A stretch of 10,971 bases of DNA from positions 1-10,971 of the forward strand of contig DKIP01000077.1 in assembly GCA_002454335.1 (NCBI GenBank). The letters run 5' to 3'. Made by a program: the position numbers and the translations under genes. Numbering within the stretch: position 1 is the stretch's first letter; every line of letters starts with the position of its first letter. The notes below the pieces were generated by a model. That model ran no database searches and was not told the origin of the DNA. It was given only the letters and a program-made list of their open reading frames with translations. This DNA is from Cytophagaceae bacterium UBA6715 (GTDB lineage Bacteria; Bacteroidota; Bacteroidia; Cytophagales; Spirosomataceae). Below, one piece after another: positions 1 through 6,487 of this stretch.

Positions 1-1
1 A

Positions 2-37
2 TATCTTTGGGAAGTTCTGTATCGGAAAGTAATCTAG
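2..37 (+). CDS. Possible C-terminal end of an upstream plus-strand gene (partial)
   Basis: A plus-strand frame open from the left edge encodes YLWEVLYRKVI and stops with TAG at 35-37, 14 bp before a strong terminator hairpin. That arrangement suits the end of a gene entering from the left. Only 11 residues are visible, so no family can be named. Another plus frame stays open to about 103, through the hairpin, which is less natural. Low confidence. Confidence 0.22.
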   Translation, partial: YLWEVLYRKVI

Positions 38-51
38 AATTTCGATCAACG

Positions 52-85
52 AAAAAGGCCATCGTCAGCAAACGATGGCCTTTTT
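52..85. terminator. Bidirectional intrinsic terminator after the M56 gene
   Basis: A perfect 14-bp stem (52-65 with 72-85, core GGCCATCGT/ACGATGGCC) closes a 6-nt loop, CAGCAA. On the plus strand it runs into seven T (81-87); on the minus strand the five A at 52-56 become a U-tract. It lies 16 bp beyond the stop of the minus-strand M56 gene, so it should end the blaI-M56 transcript. It can equally end any plus-strand gene entering from the left. Confidence 0.9.
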
Positions 86-101
86 TTATTCATTCATTAA
101 A

Positions 102-1505
102 CTAATGTTTTTTTGTAATTATTTCTACAACGCCATTAGCGCCATTTTTCCCGTATTTTTCTTGGGCTTTTTCGCCTTTGAGTACGTTCATGGATTCAAT
201 GGTTGTGGGATTGATTTTGTTTAATTCTATATCCGTGGTTATAACACCGTCAATAACAATTAGTGGAGTATCTTTTTTGCCAGAGGAAGGTTTCAATACG
301 ACATTACCTTTCATGGGTATATTTTCGTTAGGTCCTTTTGCTGTAACCGTAAATTCTTTTCCGTTACGTTTCCCTTTGATAATTATCGAATCAGCGACCA
401 CATTAATCGATTTGATGTCGGAGGGAGAAGAATAAGCAGAAATGGATTCATTAACTGGAGGATTTGGAGGCGTAGGCTGAGTAGGTTCCGTAGCGGGTGC
501 TGGTGGAGGTGGCATGTCTCGTGTGGCAACAGCAAATACTTTCTTACCTGTTTTTGGATCTGAAAATATAGTAGAATCGGGTTGGATACTGACAAGAAAG
601 TCTGTCTTTGCAACTTTCTTTTCTTTTTTTGCTTGTGCATGGATTTGAATGCTGCTCAAGATTAATGCGCTAGCCGCGATGGGTAATACTGCTAGGCGTC
701 TTAAATAAGCGAATTTTGGGTTTTTTGATGTTGTAATTAACATAATTCTACGTTTTAGAGATGAGTAATAAAAGGAATGACTAGGGTTTAAAAATTCGTT
801 TCCGTAATGTACTTGTAGTAGCATTTTGGCAAAATCTTGAATATCACCATTTTGAATCGCCTCGCGGTCAGCAATGAATTCATGAATATTTTGAAGTTCT
901 TTACTTATAAGCCAATGAAAGGGATTGAACCAGACAATGGAAGAGGCAAATTGACAAAATAGCCTGTCGTAGGTATGTTTTTGCCTGATATGGGCCAATT
1001 CATGTTGGAATATCTTTTGCCCATTCTCACTTTTCAGATCGATGGATTGCTTCCAAAACAAGAGATTCATGAAGGAAAATGGCGCATTTTCTAGGTTGGT
1101 CTCTACAATTTCAATTCCCTGATTGGATGTGATTGGATGCGCACGTTTGATTTGGTAGATTTTATAAATGCCCAATACCAAATAGGCCAACAACATCAAC
1201 GAGATACCAATCGCAATATATAGTGCAATTTGATTCCAATCGGTCTGTTCCACTTTCGGTTGAGTTTGAATTGAATTCAGGTAGATTAAGGATTGACTTA
1301 GGCTCGTGATTTGTTCTTCACTGACCAACAAAAAATCAAAGGTGGCCAATGGACCGAATAGGCTGAGTAGGAGGGTGCCCAACAAGTAGAAACGATTGTA
1401 TTGATGTAGTAAGGTGTTTTTGAGAAACAAACTGTAGTAGCCAAAACAAATACCCGACAGGATAATTGACTTGAAGGCATAAAGGAAAATGGGAGAGCTA
1501 GTCAT
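102..1505 (-). CDS. BlaR1-like M56 membrane metallopeptidase with C-terminal TonB-plug-like domain
   Basis: A 467-residue membrane peptidase, the likely antirepressor partner of the BlaI protein encoded just upstream. Hydrophobic segments lie near residues 8-25, 38-62, 92-115 and 268-290. The zinc-peptidase motif HELAH is at 168-172, and the downstream segment HEFIADREA (208-216) supplies candidate further zinc and active-site residues (E209, D213), as in M56 peptidases. After the last membrane segment comes a Pro-rich linker (331-350), then a domain of about 115 residues ending VIDGV...EKYGKNGANGVVEIITKK. This resembles the plug region of TonB-dependent receptors (known family resemblance) and replaces the penicillin-binding sensor of classical BlaR1. 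The ATG at 1503-1505 overlaps the end of blaI by 8 bp, indicating translational coupling. The topology suggests the C-terminal part is periplasmic; its ligand is unknown. Confidence 0.9.
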   Translation of the reverse strand: MTSSPIFLYAFKSIILSGICFGYYSLFLKNTLLHQYNRFYLLGTLLLSLFGPLATFDFLLVSEEQITSLSQSLIYLNSIQTQPKVEQTDWNQIALYIAIGISLMLLAYLVLGIYKIYQIKRAHPITSNQGIEIVETNLENAPFSFMNLLFWKQSIDLKSENGQKIFQHELAHIRQKHTYDRLFCQFASSIVWFNPFHWLISKELQNIHEFIADREAIQNGDIQDFAKMLLQVHYGNEFLNPSHSFYYSSLKRRIMLITTSKNPKFAYLRRLAVLPIAASALILSSIQIHAQAKKEKKVAKTDFLVSIQPDSTIFSDPKTGKKVFAVATRDMPPPPAPATEPTQPTPPNPPVNESISAYSSPSDIKSINVVADSIIIKGKRNGKEFTVTAKGPNENIPMKGNVVLKPSSGKKDTPLIVIDGVITTDIELNKINPTTIESMNVLKGEKAQEKYGKNGANGVVEIITKKH

Positions 1506-1866
1506 TTTTTTTGGCTTTTAGTTGTTCGATTAAGCTTTCTAAATCTTCAATAGACATTTGGTTTTTATCCACTAAAAAGGAAACGACATTGGAATAGGAA
1601 CCCTCGAAAAAAGATTCCGTAAGACCTGCCATGCGTTGGCCTGAATAAAGCTCTTTGCTAATCAGCGCGGAATACAAATTGTTCCGGTTGGGATTTGAGA
1701 TTTGGACAAATTCTTTCTCCACGAGAATTTTTAATAGCGTCGCGATAGTATTGGAATGTGCCTTAGGTTCTGGGAGTAGCTCGATGATGTCTTTCAGAAA
1801 ACCACCTTCAGGTAGGTTCCAAATTGCCTGCATAATTTGCTCTTCAGCTTGCGTGAGTTTTTTCAT
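1498..1866 (-). CDS. blaI: BlaI/MecI/CopY-family transcriptional repressor
   Basis: A 122-residue winged-helix repressor beginning MKKLTQAEEQIMQAIW, the usual start of the BlaI family. The recognition-helix region (about 42-60, SNTIATLLKILVEKEFV) matches the family pattern, and the C-terminal half should dimerise. Classical BlaI binds dyad operators as a dimer and is inactivated when its M56 partner is triggered. An in-frame TTG at 1890 would add eight residues, but it lies inside a perfect -7 promoter element (1888-1895), so the ATG at 1864-1866 is chosen. No Shine-Dalgarno sequence is seen, which is normal for Bacteroidota. The gene is first in a two-gene operon with the M56 peptidase, overlapping by 8 bp. 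Self-repression is likely, given an operator within its own promoter. Regulated genes outside this operon cannot be told from the window. Confidence 0.92.
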   Translation of the reverse strand: MKKLTQAEEQIMQAIWNLPEGGFLKDIIELLPEPKAHSNTIATLLKILVEKEFVQISNPNRNNLYSALISKELYSGQRMAGLTESFFEGSYSNVVSFLVDKNQMSIEDLESLIEQLKAKKND

Positions 1867-1887
1867 ATGTTTTGCGTTTGCTTGGGA

Positions 1888-1917
1888 CAAATGTATAACT
1901 AAAAAATTAGTTACAAA
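1888..1917 (-). promoter_or_regulatory. Predicted promoter of the blaI-M56 operon
   Basis: Read on the minus strand, TTTG at 1917-1914 is followed after 18 nt by TACATTTG at 1895-1888. This matches the Bacteroidota sigma pattern (TTTG, about 19 nt, TAnnTTTG) with no mismatch in the -7 box. Transcription would begin near 1880-1884, giving a leader of about 15-20 nt before the ATG at 1866 and excluding the TTG at 1890 as a start. Confidence 0.7.
1896..1913. promoter_or_regulatory. Operator-like palindrome 1 (probable BlaI site)
   Basis: TAACTAAAAAATTAGTTA is an inverted repeat with 7-bp arms (TAACTAA/TTAGTTA) around AAAA. It occupies exactly the 18 bp between the predicted -33 and -7 elements, where a bound dimer would exclude RNA polymerase. 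Binding by the adjacent BlaI is inferred from position, symmetry and the shared half-site AACTAA in the second palindrome. Confidence 0.72.
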
Positions 1918-1925
1918 ATATTTTC

Positions 1926-1941
1926 AACTAAATTTTTAGTT
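1926..1941. promoter_or_regulatory. Operator-like palindrome 2 (probable BlaI site)
   Basis: AACTAAATTTTTAGTT has perfect 7-bp arms (AACTAAA/TTTAGTT) around TT. Its centre is 29 bp from that of palindrome 1, close to three helical turns, so two dimers could bind the same face of the DNA. It lies just upstream of the blaI -33 element and about 73 bp before the crtA-like ATG, so it might also affect the divergent gene. Confidence 0.65.
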
Positions 1942-2013
1942 AAAATTATAATTTATGGCTTGAATAACTATTTAATCGACATTCCTTGTAAATTCGAATG
2001 CTTAAATCGTTTT

Positions 2014-2694
2014 ATGTTGGGTCAATTCATAACCATTCGTTTTTTGGAATTTAGTGGTTTCTCTGCCAAACGTCATGCGTTCGCGGAAATGGGTCGCTCA
2101 CTCGTTTCAGGTTGGAAGGCACCTGGACTTGTTTTTTCAAAGCATTTGGGCACAGGTGCAGGAAATGGTTTTTCGATTTGGCCAAATTTTGGATTATACG
2201 CTTGGTTAGGCGTTTGGGAGTCACCAGAACATGCTAGTAAATTTTTTCAACAGGATGTTCGTTGGTTATCCTTTTCCTCCGCTTCAAAGCGAATAACGGG
2301 TTGGGACGCCATCCCTTTGAAGGGGAAAGGAACCTGGAATGGAAAGCAGCCTTTTGATTTTAAAGTACAAAAGAGTGTCTGGGATGGTACCGTTGCTGTA
2401 ATTACGCGTGCGAGTATTCGTTGGCATAAATCCTTGTTATTCTGGTGGAACGTGCCTTCAGCTAGTAAACATTTGGAAGGTAAACAAGGATTGTTGTATG
2501 CCAAAGGGGTAGGTGAATTTCCGTTGCTAGAACAAGCTACTTTTTCATTATGGGAATCGGCCTCTAATTTGGATCAATTTGCCTACCAAAGTAAGGAACA
2601 CGCTCCTATGATTAAGAAGACGAGGCAATATGACTGGTACAGTGAGGAGATGTTTGTGAGGATGGGGGTGGTGAGGTTAGTCGCTAGTCGCTAG
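2014..2694 (+). CDS. crtA: CrtA-like (spheroidene monooxygenase family) carotenoid oxygenase
   Basis: A 226-residue protein resembling the CrtA family, which oxidises carotenoids, classically adding a keto group to spheroidene. Family-like stretches by recall include the N-terminus (MLGQFITIRFLEFSGF), the GTGAGNGFSIWPN turn (47-59), YAWLGVWES (62-70), TRASIRW (131-137), and the C-terminal QATFSLWES (174-182), YQSKEHAPMIKKTR (191-204) and WYSEEMFVRM (208-217). No signal peptide or membrane segment is evident. An in-frame TTG at 1960 would add 18 residues, but the ATG at 2014 fits the family N-terminus and is preferred. No other carotenoid gene is nearby. The last residues (RLVASR) and the stop are encoded by a heptad repeat, so the native C-terminus may have been altered. 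The carotenoid substrate is unknown; many Bacteroidota members are annotated without a known role. Confidence 0.78.
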   Translation: MLGQFITIRFLEFSGFSAKRHAFAEMGRSLVSGWKAPGLVFSKHLGTGAGNGFSIWPNFGLYAWLGVWESPEHASKFFQQDVRWLSFSSASKRITGWDAIPLKGKGTWNGKQPFDFKVQKSVWDGTVAVITRASIRWHKSLLFWWNVPSASKHLEGKQGLLYAKGVGEFPLLEQATFSLWESASNLDQFAYQSKEHAPMIKKTRQYDWYSEEMFVRMGVVRLVASR

Positions 2695-2695
2695 T
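2678..2695. repeat. CTAG-rich heptad repeat at the 3' end of the crtA-like gene
   Basis: TAGTCGC, TAGTCGC, TAGT in tandem (2.6 copies of a 7-bp unit). It forms the last codons and the TAG stop of the crtA-like gene. The same unit recurs in opposite orientation at 2828-2852. Confidence 0.8.
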
Positions 2696-2763
2696 TAATT
2701 TTTAGGGAAAACAAATTACGAATTATTATAATTAGGATAAGTTATTGTTTTGAGGAATCTGTA

Positions 2764-2810
2764 TAAAAAAAAGACCTAGTCTCAAATTGAAATTGATTGA
2801 AACTAGATCT
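2764..2810 (-). terminator. Intrinsic terminator of the amtB-glnK operon
   Basis: Arms 2772-2785 and 2797-2810 pair around an 11-nt loop. On the plus strand 12 of 14 positions pair, with two C/A mismatches. On the minus strand those same positions become G-U wobbles, so all 14 pair in minus-strand RNA. The eight A at 2765-2772 become a U-tract directly at the stem base. The structure therefore fits termination of glnK transcripts best, though weak action on the crtA-like transcript (TTTT at 2813-2816) is possible. Confidence 0.75.
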
Positions 2811-2827
2811 GGTTTTACATATAAATC

Positions 2828-2852
2828 GACTAGCGACTAGTGACTAGCGACT
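2828..2852. repeat. CTAG-rich heptad repeat next to the glnK stop
   Basis: GACTAGC, GACTAGT, GACTAGC, GACT: 3.6 copies of a 7-bp unit, ending 1 bp before the glnK stop codon. Its reverse complement matches the repeat at 2678-2695, so the two form an inverted pair bounding most of the 159-bp gap between the convergent genes. The sequence between them is AT-rich and, apart from the terminator hairpin, shows nothing recognisable. Confidence 0.82.
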
Positions 2853-2853
2853 G

Positions 2854-3195
2854 CTACCTTATCGCCCCATCTCCCCTTGTCTTCGTACGAATCCGAATGG
2901 CATCTTGCACATCGTAGATGAAGATTTTGCCATCACCTACGTTACCTTCAGATGCATTATCCAAAATAACATCGATGCATTTTTCCAAATTTTCATCACT
3001 CACCACACAGATAATCATCACTTTGGGCAATAAAATCATCGACTTTTCAGTCCCACGGTAAATCTCCGAATATCCTTGTTGGAGCCCAGCCCCACGAACC
3101 GGTACCACCGTCATACAGGGAATATCTGCATCGATTAAGCCTTTTTGAATAGCTTTTAATTTCGATGGTTTTACTATAGCTTCTACCTTTTTCAT
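2854..3195 (-). CDS. glnK: P-II family nitrogen regulator (GlnK/GlnB)
   Basis: A 113-residue P-II signal protein, normal family length. P-II trimers sense 2-oxoglutarate and ATP/ADP and, when paired with amtB, typically plug the ammonium channel. The family start (MKKVEAIVKPSKL), the T-loop region (about 37-55), Gln39 needed for 2-oxoglutarate binding, LPKV at 55-58 and the nucleotide-binding GDGKIF and IRIRT segments are all present. The position of the uridylylated Tyr51 of E. coli GlnB is Lys here (YRGTEKSM), so control by GlnD at that site is not possible. It lies 18 bp downstream of amtB on the same strand, which favours the name glnK. The stop is followed by a heptad repeat and then a terminator. 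Confidence 0.95.
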   Translation of the reverse strand: MKKVEAIVKPSKLKAIQKGLIDADIPCMTVVPVRGAGLQQGYSEIYRGTEKSMILLPKVMIICVVSDENLEKCIDVILDNASEGNVGDGKIFIYDVQDAIRIRTKTRGDGAIR

Positions 3196-3213
3196 ATCGT
3201 TTTTATTTAGCTA

Positions 3214-4467
3214 TTATTCAAATGTTGTATAAGCTTCAACCCCAAATTCAACGGCATCAATACCCGCTGATTCCGCCTTGTGACTCAAACGAATGCCCAT
3301 AGTTTTTTTCAAGGCCATGAAGATGACATAAGTTAGTACAAATGAGAATATGGAAATAACACTTACTCCGATTAACTGTGTAATAAATTGCGCGCTTTCT
3401 CCGGTGATGAACAAGCCATTCTTTTGGGAGAACAAACCTACAGCAATCGTTCCAAAGAAGCCATTCACCCCATGCACCGCTACCGCACCAACAGGATCAT
3501 CTATTTTCATTTTGTCAACGACTACAACAGCGATATCAACAATCGTACCGGCAATAAACCCGATAATTAATGCAGAATCGGCACTAACTACATTACATCC
3601 TGCTGTAATAGCAACAAGTCCTGCTAGAACACCATTGATGACCATCGTAATGTCAACCTTCTTATATCGAATAAACGTGTAAAGCATCGTCGCGATACCT
3701 CCCGCTGCTGAGGCTAAAAATGTATTGGTCGCTACGGAACCAATTAAATCCCATTTACCTACCGCCCCTAAGGTTGATCCAGGATTAAAGCCAAACCATC
3801 CAAACCAAAGGATAAAAGCACCTACTGCTGATAATGTTAAATTATGACCAGGAATCGCATTCGCAGTTCCATCTTCATTGTACTTGCCTATGCGAGGTCC
3901 CAAAACGATGGCTCCCGCTAATGCCGCAAAGCCTCCCATGGCATGAATAGCTGCAGAACCTGCAAAGTCATTGAAGCCGCGAAGCGCTAACCAACCGTTT
4001 GGATTCCAAACCCAATTCGCAGCTAATGGGTACATGACAGCACTGAATATCGCCACATAAATGGCATAAGACCACATTTTCATGCGTTCAGCGACGCCAC
4101 CCGAAACAATGGAGATGGCAGCAACGGCAAATCCCATTTGAATAAACCAAAATAGTGAATTGGAAATCGTTAATCCCAAACCTAAGTCACCTTGCATGAT
4201 TCCAGTGTCGAACGCCCAATAACCGTTCGATTTACCGTAGGCAATGCCAAAGCCAACAAGATAAAAAGCGACGCCACCAAACATGATGTCAATCATGACT
4301 TTTGCGATAATACTCACGGCATTTTTCGAACGGACAAATCCCGCTTCAAGCAAGGCAAATCCTCCTTCCATTTGAAAAATAAGTGCTGCACATAAGGCAA
4401 CCCAGACCGTATCAATTGCGTGTGTTAATTCCGCTTGCTGAGCAGCAAGGGTAGCAGATTCATTCAT
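3214..4467 (-). CDS. amtB: Ammonium transporter AmtB
   Basis: A 417-residue Amt/Mep/Rh channel of the inner membrane with about 11 hydrophobic segments, conducting ammonium into the cell. Family landmarks are visible: MEGGFALLEAGFVRSKN (33-49), the gate Phe113 region (FIQMGFAVAAI), VSGGVAER (121-128), Trp154, Asp167 eight residues before pore His175 (DFAGSAAIH), Phe225 in GWFGFNPGS, and the second pore histidine His332 in AVHGVNGFFGT. The tail (GIDAVEFGVEAY) corresponds to the conserved cytoplasmic C-terminus that contacts P-II. There is no obvious separate signal peptide. It is first in the operon, with glnK 18 bp downstream. A promoter candidate lies 35 bp upstream; the operon is divergent from the hexosaminidase operon. 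Confidence 0.97.
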   Translation of the reverse strand: MNESATLAAQQAELTHAIDTVWVALCAALIFQMEGGFALLEAGFVRSKNAVSIIAKVMIDIMFGGVAFYLVGFGIAYGKSNGYWAFDTGIMQGDLGLGLTISNSLFWFIQMGFAVAAISIVSGGVAERMKMWSYAIYVAIFSAVMYPLAANWVWNPNGWLALRGFNDFAGSAAIHAMGGFAALAGAIVLGPRIGKYNEDGTANAIPGHNLTLSAVGAFILWFGWFGFNPGSTLGAVGKWDLIGSVATNTFLASAAGGIATMLYTFIRYKKVDITMVINGVLAGLVAITAGCNVVSADSALIIGFIAGTIVDIAVVVVDKMKIDDPVGAVAVHGVNGFFGTIAVGLFSQKNGLFITGESAQFITQLIGVSVISIFSFVLTYVIFMALKKTMGIRLSHKAESAGIDAVEFGVEAYTTFE

Positions 4468-4501
4468 GGTTTTGTTTTTTGTATATAATGCTTAATCCCT
4501 G

Positions 4502-4534
4502 CAAAAATAAAAAACGATTTGGAATTTATCGCAA
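4502..4534 (-). promoter_or_regulatory. Predicted promoter of the amtB-glnK operon
   Basis: Read on the minus strand, TTG at 4534-4532 is followed after 22 nt by TATTTTTG at 4509-4502, a perfect match to the Bacteroidota -7 box TAnnTTTG. The spacer is at the long end of the range. The predicted start of transcription leaves a leader of roughly 25-30 nt before the ATG at 4467. It lies in the 107-bp gap shared with the divergent hexosaminidase operon, for which no convincing promoter was found. Confidence 0.5.
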
Positions 4535-4574
4535 TTAACTTGAACTTTAATCTATTATATAAACCTATTTCAAC

Positions 4575-6485
4575 ATGCTTAAAAGAATAAGTTTCGTAGG
4601 ACTCACTTGTTTGATGTCATCAGGTGTTTTCGCCCAAAATCCTTCTTTAATTCCCATTCCTACCAAAGCCGTTTATGCCAATGGTGCTTATGTCTTGAAT
4701 AAATCCATCATCATTGCTGGCCCTAAGAACGAAGCTCTAGCTTCCACATATGCAAACTTGACAGATAAGTTGACGCGTATAGCTGGCAAAAAAGTTCAAT
4801 GGTTATATGATCAAAGTTCGGTCGCTTCTTTAGCGGCCATTCGGTTCAAATTGAATACGAATCTAGATGCCAACCTAGGGAATGAAGGCTATCAATTAAT
4901 CTCTGATGCCAAAGGGGTTCAAATTACGGCCAATAAGCCTGCGGGTTTGTTTTATGGTATTCAAACCTTACTACAATTATTGCCCAAAGAAATTGAGTCG
5001 ACTCAAGCCGTGACGGGTGTCACATGGAAAGTTCCTTATGCCCAAATTACGGATAATCCTCGTTTTGCTTGGCGTGGAATGATGTTGGACGTAGCCCGAC
5101 ATTTCTTCACCAAAGACGAAGTGAAACGTTTCATTGATGAAATGGTCGCCTATAAATACAATGTCTTACACTGGCATTTGACGGACGATGAAGGTTGGCG
5201 TGTTGAAATTAAATCATTGCCTAATTTGACAAAAAAAGGTGCCTGGAATGTTAAAAAAGAAGGTCATTTTACCAGCTTTTCGAAACCCCTTCCGGATGAA
5301 CCTCGCACCTATGGCGGTTTTTATACGCAAGAAGATATCAAAGAAATTGTCAAATATGGCCAGGAGCGTTTTGTTAACATCATGCCTGAAATTGATGTGC
5401 CGGGACACTCAATGGCAGCGGTTGCCTCATATCCTGAATTATCATGTACACCTGAGGCCGTGAATTACCAAGTGATATCTGGTGAGCCTTTCATCGATTG
5501 GTCACACGGACACCCGGAAGCTTTGCAAGACAATACGCTTTGTCCTGCGAATGAGAAAGTATTTACGTTCTTGGATAAAGTGATGGGCGAAGTATCGCAA
5601 CTATTCCCTTTTGAATACATCCACATGGGGGGCGATGAATGTCCCAAAAACTATTGGGATAAAAATCCACAAATCTTAGCGATGCGCAAGGAATTAGGCC
5701 TTAAGAATTCACAAGAGGTACAGGCGCATTTTGTTCGCCGACTAGAGAAAATCATTTCCTCAAAAGGCAAACGCATGATGGGTTGGGATGAAATCCTGGA
5801 AGGTGGTGGACTTCCGAAAAACACCGCCGTGATGTCTTGGCGTGGTATGGATGGTGGCATTCAAGCGGCCAATGACGGTCATGAAGTGGTCATGACGCCT
5901 AACAATCATGTATATATCGACTTGATGCAAGGTGATAAAGCCATTGAACCTCCGGTGTACAAAACAGTACGTTTACGCGACTCCTATGCATTTAATCCAG
6001 TTCCTGAAGGTGTAGATGCTAAATTGGTTAAAGGTGGACAAGCAAACCTTTGGTCGGAACAATTATTTAATTACCGCCACCTACAATACATGACTTATCC
6101 ACGCTCATTCGCGGTTGCCGAAGCTTTGTGGTCAGAGCCAGCAAACCGCAACTGGGATAATTTCGTGGGTCGCGTGGAAGCTCACATGGCACGTTTTGAT
6201 GTTGCACAGAAAAAATATGCGCCGAGTATGTATGAGCCGATCATCGATGTGAAACGCAATGCAAATGGAGAGTTGACAGTTCAATTAAGCACGGAAATTT
6301 CAGGGCTAACAATTCATTATAGTTTTGATCATTCATTCCCAGATCAATTTTATCCAGAGGCGAAAGGTTCGGTTGTGGTACCTAAAGACGCGACTGTCAT
6401 GAAAATTGTCACATATCGTGGAAACAAAGCTATGGGCAGAACGATTAATTTGACTGTTGCTGATATGATTAAACGCGCGAAATAA
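4575..6485 (+). CDS. Secreted GH20 beta-N-acetylhexosaminidase
   Basis: A 636-residue exo-enzyme that removes terminal GlcNAc or GalNAc from chitooligosaccharides and glycans by substrate-assisted catalysis. A Sec signal peptide (1-20, likely cut after GVFA, with no lipobox Cys) points to the periplasm or outside. An N-terminal GH20b-like domain (about 22-155) precedes the barrel. Landmarks are the substrate-binding Arg167 in AWRGMMLD, NVLHWHLTDDEGWR (196-209), the catalytic pair Asp354-Glu355 in HMGGDE, MGWDEILEG (402-410), and later GGQANLWSEQ. The last 80 or so residues form a beta-rich C-terminal domain of the chitobiase type. It is the first gene of an operon with an alpha/beta hydrolase (2-bp gap) and a nuclease. 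The exact polymer attacked cannot be told. Confidence 0.95.
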   Translation: MLKRISFVGLTCLMSSGVFAQNPSLIPIPTKAVYANGAYVLNKSIIIAGPKNEALASTYANLTDKLTRIAGKKVQWLYDQSSVASLAAIRFKLNTNLDANLGNEGYQLISDAKGVQITANKPAGLFYGIQTLLQLLPKEIESTQAVTGVTWKVPYAQITDNPRFAWRGMMLDVARHFFTKDEVKRFIDEMVAYKYNVLHWHLTDDEGWRVEIKSLPNLTKKGAWNVKKEGHFTSFSKPLPDEPRTYGGFYTQEDIKEIVKYGQERFVNIMPEIDVPGHSMAAVASYPELSCTPEAVNYQVISGEPFIDWSHGHPEALQDNTLCPANEKVFTFLDKVMGEVSQLFPFEYIHMGGDECPKNYWDKNPQILAMRKELGLKNSQEVQAHFVRRLEKIISSKGKRMMGWDEILEGGGLPKNTAVMSWRGMDGGIQAANDGHEVVMTPNNHVYIDLMQGDKAIEPPVYKTVRLRDSYAFNPVPEGVDAKLVKGGQANLWSEQLFNYRHLQYMTYPRSFAVAEALWSEPANRNWDNFVGRVEAHMARFDVAQKKYAPSMYEPIIDVKRNANGELTVQLSTEISGLTIHYSFDHSFPDQFYPEAKGSVVVPKDATVMKIVTYRGNKAMGRTINLTVADMIKRAK

Positions 6486-6487
6486 GG

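Noticed and set aside
383..640. Minus-strand frame of 85 codons within the M56 gene
   Set aside because: It is an alternate frame through the Pro-rich linker region of the M56 gene; the low-complexity, basic translation has no independent support.
1960..2013. TTG start extending the crtA-like protein by 18 residues
   Set aside because: The extension does not resemble the family N-terminus, whereas the ATG at 2014 gives MLGQFITIRF directly at the expected beginning.
2692..2713. Third BlaI-like site after the crtA-like gene (TTAATTTTTAG)
   Set aside because: It only resembles one half-site plus an AT-run and lacks the dyad symmetry of the two sites at 1896 and 1926; chance is sufficient in AT-rich DNA.
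4540..4566. Sigma-70-like promoter (TTGAAC ... TATATA) for the hexosaminidase operon
   Set aside because: The -10 is poor, and Bacteroidota use a different consensus; no TAnnTTTG match lies at a suitable spacing.
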